DNA of 30,275 nt from CAYIFC01 sp964362645 (GTDB taxonomy: Bacteria; Patescibacteriota; Minisyncoccia; Phycocordibacterales; JACOZG01). The number at the start of each line of letters is the position of its first letter. The stretch's first letter is position 1. The stretch is taken from NCBI GenBank assembly GCA_964362645.1, contig CAYIFC010000003.1:1-30275 (forward strand), given 5' to 3'. A program made the position numbers and the translations under genes. Under the pieces are notes generated by a model. It ran no database searches. It saw nothing but the letters and a program-made list of their open reading frames with translations, and was not told where the DNA came from. Positions 21,079 through 26,320 of the stretch are shown here, piece after piece.

Positions 21079-22109
21079 GATACGCGCGTTCGCGGCCGTC
21101 TAGTTGGAGTGACGGTCGTAGGGACTGGAGAGGGTGAGGGGGGGATGATAACTATTGTCGGAGCGGGTGGAAGAGGAGCCGCCTTGGGAGTGATGCTGAC
21201 ACTAGCCACGTGCCGAATGATTGGCTTTTGGGTAATATCCGTACTTACTTGCGGTTTTATTGTTGTTAGGTTGCCGACCTTTTCCGTTTTAATCGAAGCT
21301 GTTTGATCCGCTTGTTTTAAGGTCGGTAAAGTTTTTAAGAGATCACTGGCGGTAACAAAAAAGATAGCCAAAGAGAGAGAAAGCCCAGCCAAAGCATACA
21401 TATTGTATGGCCAATATTTTATTGTGTCGCTTTGCTCGTGTTTGCCTTGGCTGAAGGCTTCGCTCAAAATTCGGTTTTGTGGCACTTGGTGCGAAGAGAG
21501 GATCAAACGCATTGCTTCGATGTAAGGAGCGGGCCCGCAAATCATACAAGTTTCGGCAGAAAAGTTCAGGCCTAATTTTAAGAACGTCGCTTCGTCTAGC
21601 CGCCCAACAACAAAGGTTGCACGAAAATGGGGGTTCTTCTTCTCGATATCTAAAAGTTCTCCTAAAAAAGGAGCATCTGCTTGTCGATGATTGCTATAAA
21701 TTAGATGGATTTTGTTTGTTACTCCTAAATCTGTTGCATATCTGATCATACTCATAAAGGGGGTGATCCCAATCCCGCCAGCAAAAAGCACCAAGTTCTT
21801 GTGTTCGTTTTTATCAAAAACGAAACGTCCAAACGGGCCACGGACAGTTACTCCGTCGCCGTAGACCAAGTTGCTCATTGCGGTGGTGTACTTACCTTTT
21901 ACTCTGGCGCAAATCTCGATTGAGCGCTGTTGAGTGGGAGAGGAGGTAATAGAAAAACATCTAGTAGTGGTTGGTCGCCCGTTTTTATACATACTAATGG
22001 CGACATATTGCCCGGGCTCGAAAACAAAGGGCACATTACTTTCGCTCTTAAGCACCACCGAGCGAACGGTAGGCGTTAGGAGCCTATTTTTAATGACCTT
22101 ATATTTCAC
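21075..22109 (-). CDS. FNR-like flavin reductase with a membrane helix and Pro/Thr-rich tail
   Basis: A 344-residue protein. Residues 1-225 are a ferredoxin-NADP reductase-type module: FAD motif RCFSITSSP (50-58), GPFGRF (91-96), nucleotide-binding GGIGITP (111-117) and CGPAPY (191-196). Then comes one membrane helix (about 237-254) and an 90-residue Pro/Thr/Ser-rich tail ending RRPRTRVS, probably outside the cell. The FNR part would take electrons from NAD(P)H in the cytoplasm and feed the heme protein encoded two genes later. GTG 22109 is 6 nt behind a TATAAT box, so the transcript is leaderless. First gene of the operon. Confidence 0.87.
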   Translation of the reverse strand: MKYKVIKNRLLTPTVRSVVLKSESNVPFVFEPGQYVAISMYKNGRPTTTRCFSITSSPTQQRSIEICARVKGKYTTAMSNLVYGDGVTVRGPFGRFVFDKNEHKNLVLFAGGIGITPFMSMIRYATDLGVTNKIHLIYSNHRQADAPFLGELLDIEKKNPHFRATFVVGRLDEATFLKLGLNFSAETCMICGPAPYIEAMRLILSSHQVPQNRILSEAFSQGKHEQSDTIKYWPYNMYALAGLSLSLAIFFVTASDLLKTLPTLKQADQTASIKTEKVGNLTTIKPQVSTDITQKPIIRHVASVSITPKAAPLPPAPTIVIIPPSPSPVPTTVTPTRRPRTRVS

Positions 22110-22137
22110 GACCGCATTATACTCCTAATTTAGGAGT
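22110..22137 (-). promoter_or_regulatory. Promoter with 17-bp palindrome ahead of the electron-transfer operon
   Basis: Minus strand: palindrome ACTCCTAA-A-TTAGGAGT (22137-22121) runs directly into TATAAT (22121-22116), 6 nt before GTG 22109. The -35 is weak. On the plus strand the same palindrome is followed by TTTTTTG and could also act as a terminator of antisense transcripts. Confidence 0.65.
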
Positions 22138-22155
22138 TTTTTGTTGACAATGAGT

Positions 22156-22581
22156 TCACAAAATCACATCTTCCAGGTAATCAATCTTGGTTACTCCCCC
22201 ATCAGGGTTCAAATAAACCGAAATTACATCAATCTGCCAATCCTGCTCTTCGGGCACCTTTTTGTCCAATAAGTAGGTTTGAATTACGCGCTTCAATCTA
22301 GCCCGTTTCTTATGATGGAGGTTGTCTTCGGGCTCGTAATCCTCTGCTTTACCAACCCCAAGTGTTTCACGTGTAACTGTTTTTACTTCAATAAAATGTA
22401 AACAACCCCCGCCTGGCTGTCGGGCAGGCTTATTCTTAGCCACGATATCAATTTCACCCCACTTTTTCCAGTAATTACGGTCAATTATGGTAAATAAACG
22501 TTTCTTAAGAAACAAAACCGCCTGTTCTTCGCCAATTCGGCCGGTTTCTAAGTGTTGATTATCGGACAATGTCTCGGTCAT
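22156..22581 (-). CDS. yraN: UPF0102 family (YraN-like) nuclease-fold protein
   Basis: A 141-residue protein from ATG 22581 (MTETLSDNQHLETGRIGEEQ); an upstream in-frame ATG at 22608 is rejected since DnaA-like sites lie there and the family starts near here. The restriction-endonuclease-like motif is GRIGEEQAVLFL, RNYWKKWGEIDIVAK and FIEVKT. Between IVAK and HFIEVKT there is an extra KPARQPGGGCL that family members lack, encoded by an imperfect palindrome (22411-22429). Cellular role of the family is still unclear (perhaps DNA processing). It contains a parS-like site at 22363-22378. Confidence 0.88.
   Translation of the reverse strand: MTETLSDNQHLETGRIGEEQAVLFLKKRLFTIIDRNYWKKWGEIDIVAKNKPARQPGGGCLHFIEVKTVTRETLGVGKAEDYEPEDNLHHKKRARLKRVIQTYLLDKKVPEEQDWQIDVISVYLNPDGGVTKIDYLEDVIL
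22363..22378 (+). promoter_or_regulatory. parS-like site 1
   Basis: TGTTTCACGTGTAACT, inside yraN. Its reverse complement fits the ParB-binding consensus TGTTNCACGTGAAACA with one mismatch. Confidence 0.65.
22411..22429. repeat. Imperfect palindrome inserted in yraN
   Basis: GCCTGGC-TGTCG-GGCAGGC (7-bp arms, one mismatch). It encodes the extra ARQPG residues of YraN and is similar in style to the palindrome at 17820-17835. Confidence 0.55.
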
Positions 22582-22598
22582 AGGGTCTTTTATGTCTC

Positions 22599-22628
22599 TT
22601 ATGCACACAATGCACAGGGTTATCCACA
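22599..22628 (+). promoter_or_regulatory. Pair of DnaA-box-like 9-mers
   Basis: TTATGCACA (22599-22607) and the perfect consensus TTATCCACA (22620-22628), same orientation, in the gap between yraN and tRNA-Gly(GCC). Confidence 0.5.
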
Positions 22629-22662
22629 GTTTTTAGTCTGATAATACCGAAAAAGTTACTTC

Positions 22663-22736
22663 TGGTGCGGCCAGGGGGAATCGAACCCCCACCTCGACAT
22701 TGGCAATGTCGCGTCCTACCACTAAACTATGGCCGC
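22663..22736 (-). tRNA. tRNA-Gly(GCC), CCA encoded
   Basis: Acceptor GCGGCCA pairs with TGGCCGC; anticodon stem CGACA/TGTCG with loop TTGCCAA gives GCC; T-arm GGGGG-TTCGATT-CCCCC. Discriminator A (22666) followed by an encoded CCA (22665-22663). The first 15 nt are also the 3' end of the HTH/endonuclease-like gene. Confidence 0.96.
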
Positions 22737-23402
22737 ATTAATGTACCCTGAAACGAGAGTCTGCGACAGTAACCTAATCCAAACGAGCATCTTTTCTTTG
22801 AGATACCTGCTGGAAAAACTTACAGTGCACACACCGTATTTTAGCCTTCTACTTCCATGTTTACCTTTTATATAAGTGCTTTTTGTAAAACTTTCTTTAG
22901 ATAAACCAGTTTGTTCTTCCCAATAAGACCTGCATATTGAATCATTTATATCGGGGTAAAGCAATAAAGAGGCCCTAATTCTTTGTTTATCCCCGCAAAT
23001 AGTCTCTAAAAACATCACGAAGACCCGTATCATCAACGGGTCTGAATTCGCAACTCTAAAGCCATTTTTCGAGGCTTTATCGCCTTCACCCCAATAGATA
23101 ACGACTCCAGAGATAAAAAGTGGGTCGTATTTTAGTGTCACAAATTCCTCTTCTGCTTCTTTCCTGGCCTGCTCGTAAAGCTTGACCAAATTAACACCAC
23201 GTACCCGATTAAGTCTCACTATTCGAGCCTTATTTTGAGATTGATATCCTTTATTAAGATTCTCCGCCACAGACTTAGACCAAGAATGGTTTTTGAACCA
23301 ATCAGAAAGAGTTGTCCTTGGGATACCTAACTCTGCCTTTATTTCACGGTAACTCTTACCAAGCTTGCGTAGCTTCTCAGCCTTTTCCTTATCTCTTCTC
23401 AT
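22722..23402 (-). CDS. HTH protein with homing-endonuclease-like domain
   Basis: A 226-residue protein from ATG 23402; the longer frame to 23555 is rejected because it reads through tRNA-Arg. Residues 8-35 form a helix-turn-helix (KSYREIKAELGIPRTTLSDW). The middle (94-131) has FISGVVIYWGEGDKASKNGF and VANSDPLMIRVF, a pattern seen in LAGLIDADG-like intron-endonuclease relatives in small-genome bacteria; this family assignment is tentative. The gene sits exactly between tRNA-Arg and tRNA-Gly(GCC), and its last 15 nt (A-A-I-V-stop, GCGGCCATAGTTTAG) are the tRNA-Gly 5' end, just as in the GIY-YIG gene. No Shine-Dalgarno. Confidence 0.75.
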   Translation of the reverse strand: MRRDKEKAEKLRKLGKSYREIKAELGIPRTTLSDWFKNHSWSKSVAENLNKGYQSQNKARIVRLNRVRGVNLVKLYEQARKEAEEEFVTLKYDPLFISGVVIYWGEGDKASKNGFRVANSDPLMIRVFVMFLETICGDKQRIRASLLLYPDINDSICRSYWEEQTGLSKESFTKSTYIKGKHGSRRLKYGVCTVSFSSRYLKEKMLVWIRLLSQTLVSGYINAAIV

Positions 23403-23456
23403 ACTTATATAGAATAACACGCCCATCCATTTTTGGGTAAATAAAAAACACACAGC

Positions 23457-23531
23457 TGGTGCCCCCGGAGGGATTCGAACCCCCAATACATGGTTCGAAG
23501 CCATGCGTGATATCCATTTCACCACAGGGGC
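23457..23531 (-). tRNA. tRNA-Arg(UCG), CCA encoded
   Basis: Acceptor GCCCCTG pairs with CGGGGGC (one G-U); anticodon stem CATGG/CCATG with loop CTTCGAA gives UCG; T-arm GGGGG-TTCGAAT-CCCTC. Discriminator A at 23460 and encoded CCA (23459-23457). Confidence 0.95.
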
Positions 23532-23583
23532 GTCGAACGATTGTACAGCAACCATAGTAAAATATCAAAATAAAGCATAAAAT

Positions 23584-25083
23584 ATGGGCATGAAAGGCTT
23601 GTCTACCGATAGGCACGAGGGTTTTATAATACCAAAAGATGTTTCACGTGTAACCGAAACGCTTGAGAAGGCGGGTTTTGAGGCGTATCTCGTGGGCGGT
23701 TGCGTCCGTGACTTGGTGGTAGGCCGCGAACCCAAGGATTGGGACGTGGCGACTAACGCTAAGCCAGAACAAATTGCCAGCTTGTTCGAAAAAACCTTTT
23801 ACGAGAACGCCTTCGGCACCGTAACCGTAGTTAATGAAGAGTCTGAAAAGCCGGAGTATCAAAATATTGAGGTTACGCCCTTTCGCCTAGAAGCGAAATA
23901 TACCGACAAGCGTCATCCTGACCAAGTTACCTTCAGTCAAAAGCTTGAAGACGATCTTAAAAGACGCGACTACACAATTAATGCCTTGGCCTATAGCGTA
24001 AACAAAGGACAGTTGATCGATCTCTATCAAGGACAAGAGGACCTCAAGCGGGGAGTGGTAAAGGCCGTGGGGAGCGCGCAGGAGCGTTTAAGCGAGGATC
24101 CACTGCGGATCATGCGCGGCGTGCGGCTCGCTACGGAGCTCGGCTTTGCGATTGATAACGAAACACTAGAGGGAATGCAGAAAACGGCTCATTTGCTTGA
24201 TTTTATCGCCCAAGAGCGAATCGGTGAGGAATTTAAACGCATTATTATGTCGCCGAACCCTATGACCGGTCTCGTTATTCTTAACCAAGTTGGTGCGCTT
24301 AAGCATTTTCTACCCGAATTAACCGAGGGAATCGGCATGGAACAAAACGGTGACCATTCTTACGATGTGTGGGAGCACACCTTGCGCGTCCTCCAGCACT
24401 CAGCCGACAAGAACTTTGTGTTACACGTGAGACTTGCCGCCCTGTTTCACGATATTGGTAAGCCGCGCACCCGCCAATGGAGCGAAGAAAAGAAAGATTG
24501 GACCTTCTACGGTCACGATGTGGTGGGAGCTAAGATGACGAAGGTGATCCTAGAGCGCCTAAAGTTTCCACGTGAAACAGTTACGATTGTTGAGAAGCTT
24601 GTCCGAAACCACATGTTCTTCACCGATATCGACAAAATAACGCTTTCAGCCGTACGGCGGATCATCCAAAGAGTGAGTCCGGAACAGGTGTGGAACCTAA
24701 TGAAGGTCCGCAATTGCGACCGGATCGGCATGGGCCGGCCCAAAGAAAGTCCGTACCGGTTACGCAAATATGAATCCATGATTGACGAAGCCCTACGAGC
24801 GCCGACCTCCGTGGGGATGCTTAAAATAAAGGGGGAGGATGTTCTACGTGAAACAGGTTTGGCTCCCAGCCCCAAAATTGGCTATATTTTACACGCCTTA
24901 CTAGAGGAAGCGCTTGATAAACCAGAGTTAAATACCCCTGAATACCTTGTTTCACGTGTAACAGAGCTGGCTAAACTACCTGAAAATGAGTTAAAAGCAC
25001 TGGGTGAGAAAGGGAAGGATAAAAAAGATGAGATCGAAGCCGAAGAATTAAAAAAGATTCGCGACAAACATTGGGTTAAATAA
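23584..25083 (+). CDS. cca: CCA-adding tRNA nucleotidyltransferase
   Basis: A 499-residue enzyme of the class II poly(A) polymerase/CCA family that adds CCA to tRNA 3' ends. Catalytic head: LVGGCVRDLVVG (36-47) and DWD (52-54); then RRDYTINALAY (127-137), EDPLRIMRGVRLA (171-183) and an HD domain with ALFHDIGKPRT (about 285-295). The tail is charged. Three of five tRNAs here lack encoded CCA, so it is needed. It is flanked by tRNA-Arg on one side and a terminator on the other. Five parS-like sites lie inside it. Two starts (ATG 23584, 23590) are possible. No Shine-Dalgarno. Confidence 0.96.
   Translation: MGMKGLSTDRHEGFIIPKDVSRVTETLEKAGFEAYLVGGCVRDLVVGREPKDWDVATNAKPEQIASLFEKTFYENAFGTVTVVNEESEKPEYQNIEVTPFRLEAKYTDKRHPDQVTFSQKLEDDLKRRDYTINALAYSVNKGQLIDLYQGQEDLKRGVVKAVGSAQERLSEDPLRIMRGVRLATELGFAIDNETLEGMQKTAHLLDFIAQERIGEEFKRIIMSPNPMTGLVILNQVGALKHFLPELTEGIGMEQNGDHSYDVWEHTLRVLQHSADKNFVLHVRLAALFHDIGKPRTRQWSEEKKDWTFYGHDVVGAKMTKVILERLKFPRETVTIVEKLVRNHMFFTDIDKITLSAVRRIIQRVSPEQVWNLMKVRNCDRIGMGRPKESPYRLRKYESMIDEALRAPTSVGMLKIKGEDVLRETGLAPSPKIGYILHALLEEALDKPELNTPEYLVSRVTELAKLPENELKALGEKGKDKKDEIEAEELKKIRDKHWVK
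23640..23655 (+). promoter_or_regulatory. parS-like site 2
   Basis: TGTTTCACGTGTAACC in cca codons; the reverse complement fits TGTTNCACGTGAAACA with one mismatch. Confidence 0.65.
24419..24434 (+). promoter_or_regulatory. parS-like site 3
   Basis: TGTTACACGTGAGACT in cca; two mismatches to TGTTNCACGTGAAACA. Confidence 0.5.
24564..24579 (+). promoter_or_regulatory. parS-like site 4
   Basis: GTTTCCACGTGAAACA in cca; the right eleven positions (CACGTGAAACA) match fully and the left half has two mismatches. Confidence 0.5.
24840..24855 (+). promoter_or_regulatory. parS-like site 5
   Basis: TGTTCTACGTGAAACA in cca; one mismatch to TGTTNCACGTGAAACA (T for C at position 6). Confidence 0.6.
24948..24963 (+). 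promoter_or_regulatory. parS-like site 6 (perfect)
   Basis: TGTTTCACGTGTAACA in cca; its reverse complement TGTTACACGTGAAACA is a full match to TGTTNCACGTGAAACA. Confidence 0.75.
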
Positions 25084-25106
25084 ACCCTATTTAAAGCGGG
25101 ATAAAC

Positions 25107-25130
25107 AAAAACCTCGCATAGCGAGGTTTT
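25107..25130 (+). terminator. Intrinsic terminator of cca
   Basis: AAAACCTCGC, loop ATA, GCGAGGTTTT: perfect stem with A and T flanks, so it may be bidirectional. Confidence 0.9.
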
Positions 25131-25158
25131 GAGGGCTGGTCAGAGGCATTGCCTAAGA

Positions 25159-25290
25159 TTAGATAGAGGAAGGAATATTTAATTGTTCTACTGCTTTTGC
25201 GTATTGAGGATCATCTGCACTAGGCAGGAATATATTGCAAAAGGACAATCACCGGACCGGCTACCTCTAAGACCAAATCATATCTGTCCT
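25159..25290 (-). pseudogene. Possible small decayed coding remnant
   Basis: Two overlapping minus-strand frames join into a protein-like stretch: KDRYDLVLEVAGPVIVLLQY, then after a one-base shift FLPSADDPQYAKAVEQLNIP and SSI with TAA at 25159. AAAGGA lies a short way upstream of a TTG in frame. No family is recognised. This is the only content seen in the 260-bp gap between cca and the recombinase apart from the terminator and a DnaA-box-like site. Confidence 0.3.
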
Positions 25291-25327
25291 TTATTTTACT
25301 CTAACGGACACATCAAGGACAAATTAG

Positions 25328-25336
25328 TTATCCACA
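25328..25336 (+). promoter_or_regulatory. DnaA-box-like 9-mer (perfect TTATCCACA)
   Basis: Consensus DnaA box in the gap between cca and the Xer gene, same orientation as those at 22599-22628. Confidence 0.45.
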
Positions 25337-25343
25337 CATTTCT

Positions 25344-26261
25344 CTAGGACTCACTTCGACGATGGAAAGTCTTATGAATGTTTTTTAATTCTTTGTCGGT
25401 GAGGTGGGTGTAGATTTGGGTGGTAGAGATATTGGCGTGACCAAGGAGCATCTGGACGGACCGGAGATCAGCCCCATTGCGGAGCAGGTCTGTAGCAAAA
25501 CTATGACGGAGCGTGTGCGGCGTTACATGCTTCGTAACGCCAGCTTTAGTACTGTAATGCTTAACCATCCGCTCAATACTTCTGGGAGTTAAACGACCAA
25601 ACGGCGGCTTGGTAGAGACGAAAAGAGGGGATTCCACATCATCGCGCTTGGCCAAATATTTTTCTACCCAGTCGCGCGCATTGTCGGAGATAAAAACAAG
25701 GCGCACCTTGCCGCCCTTGCCGCGCACCGAGAACTCGCCGCGCTTTAAATTAACACTTTCGCGATCGAGCGCGGCGAGCTCCGACACACGGAGCCCGGTA
25801 GAGAAGAGTAGTTCCATCAGCGCCCGATCGCGCAGGCTCTTTATGTCGCCGCCCTTACCGGGCGCCTCGAGCAAACGCGTAAGCTCATCCTCATCGATCA
25901 AATCCAGCTCACGACCACTAACTTTCGCCAGCTCAATGCGCTCGGGCGCAAATGGCAGGTCCAAACCCTCGCCGCGGCGAGCAATATATTTAAGGAAGGC
26001 GCGCAAAGCAATTAAATGATAGTTTTGCGTGTTCTTCTTGAGCGTCTGCCCACGTTCATCTACTTGGCGATTGAGCCAGAGGCGGTACTGACGCACACAC
26101 TCTTCTGTTACATCTGAAAGTTTAATGGAATGACTAGCACTCATAAAACGGCTCAAATAGTGATCGTAATTGGCGATCGTCTTCAAACTCCGGCCCCGCT
26201 CCACCTCCAAATACTCCAAAAACCGCCGTTTGAGATTCTCAAGAGAATTATTGTCCGACAT
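25344..26261 (-). CDS. Xer-type tyrosine recombinase
   Basis: A 305-residue tyrosine recombinase from ATG 26261 (MSDNNSLENLKRRF); the longer frame to 26303 would overlap the promoter. N-terminal SAM-like DNA-binding domain (5-100), then the catalytic domain with R158 (STGLRVSELA), K182 (RGKGGKVR), H249 and R252 (HTLRHSFATDLL), H275 (LLGHANISTTQ) and Tyr284 (QIYTH). All catalytic residues are present. The length and single-copy context fit a chromosome dimer resolvase of XerA/XerC/XerD type acting at dif. Reduced genomes often have a single Xer. A TATAAT lies 7 nt before the ATG. Confidence 0.93.
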   Translation of the reverse strand: MSDNNSLENLKRRFLEYLEVERGRSLKTIANYDHYLSRFMSASHSIKLSDVTEECVRQYRLWLNRQVDERGQTLKKNTQNYHLIALRAFLKYIARRGEGLDLPFAPERIELAKVSGRELDLIDEDELTRLLEAPGKGGDIKSLRDRALMELLFSTGLRVSELAALDRESVNLKRGEFSVRGKGGKVRLVFISDNARDWVEKYLAKRDDVESPLFVSTKPPFGRLTPRSIERMVKHYSTKAGVTKHVTPHTLRHSFATDLLRNGADLRSVQMLLGHANISTTQIYTHLTDKELKNIHKTFHRRSES

Positions 26262-26268
26262 TAATTTA

Positions 26269-26278
26269 ATTATACACA
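26269..26278 (-). promoter_or_regulatory. -10 box of the Xer gene overlapping a DnaA-box-like 9-mer
   Basis: Minus strand TGTGTATAAT: TATAAT at 26274-26269, 7 nt from ATG 26261. The plus strand gives TTATACACA (26270-26278), a variant DnaA box; with the promoter reading available, this may be coincidence. Confidence 0.5.
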
Positions 26279-26295
26279 GCGTCGGGAGATTACTG

Positions 26296-26317
26296 TTAAT
26301 CATCAGAGTATGATTAA
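26296..26317. promoter_or_regulatory. Inverted repeat over the -10 box of the protease gene
   Basis: TTAATCAT-CAGAGT-ATGATTAA: perfect 8-bp arms, 6-bp spacer. The right arm overlaps the -10 box TATGAT (26309-26314), which is 6 nt before ATG 26321. Candidate operator with leaderless start. Confidence 0.5.
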
Positions 26318-26320
26318 TGC

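Noticed and set aside
21211..21216. CACGTG in the FNR-like gene as a seventh parS site
   Set aside because: Only the central six bases match; flanks do not resemble TGTTN...AAACA.
23403..23555. Upstream extension of the HTH/homing-like protein
   Set aside because: It would translate the whole of tRNA-Arg; ATG 23402 directly before the HTH is the natural start.
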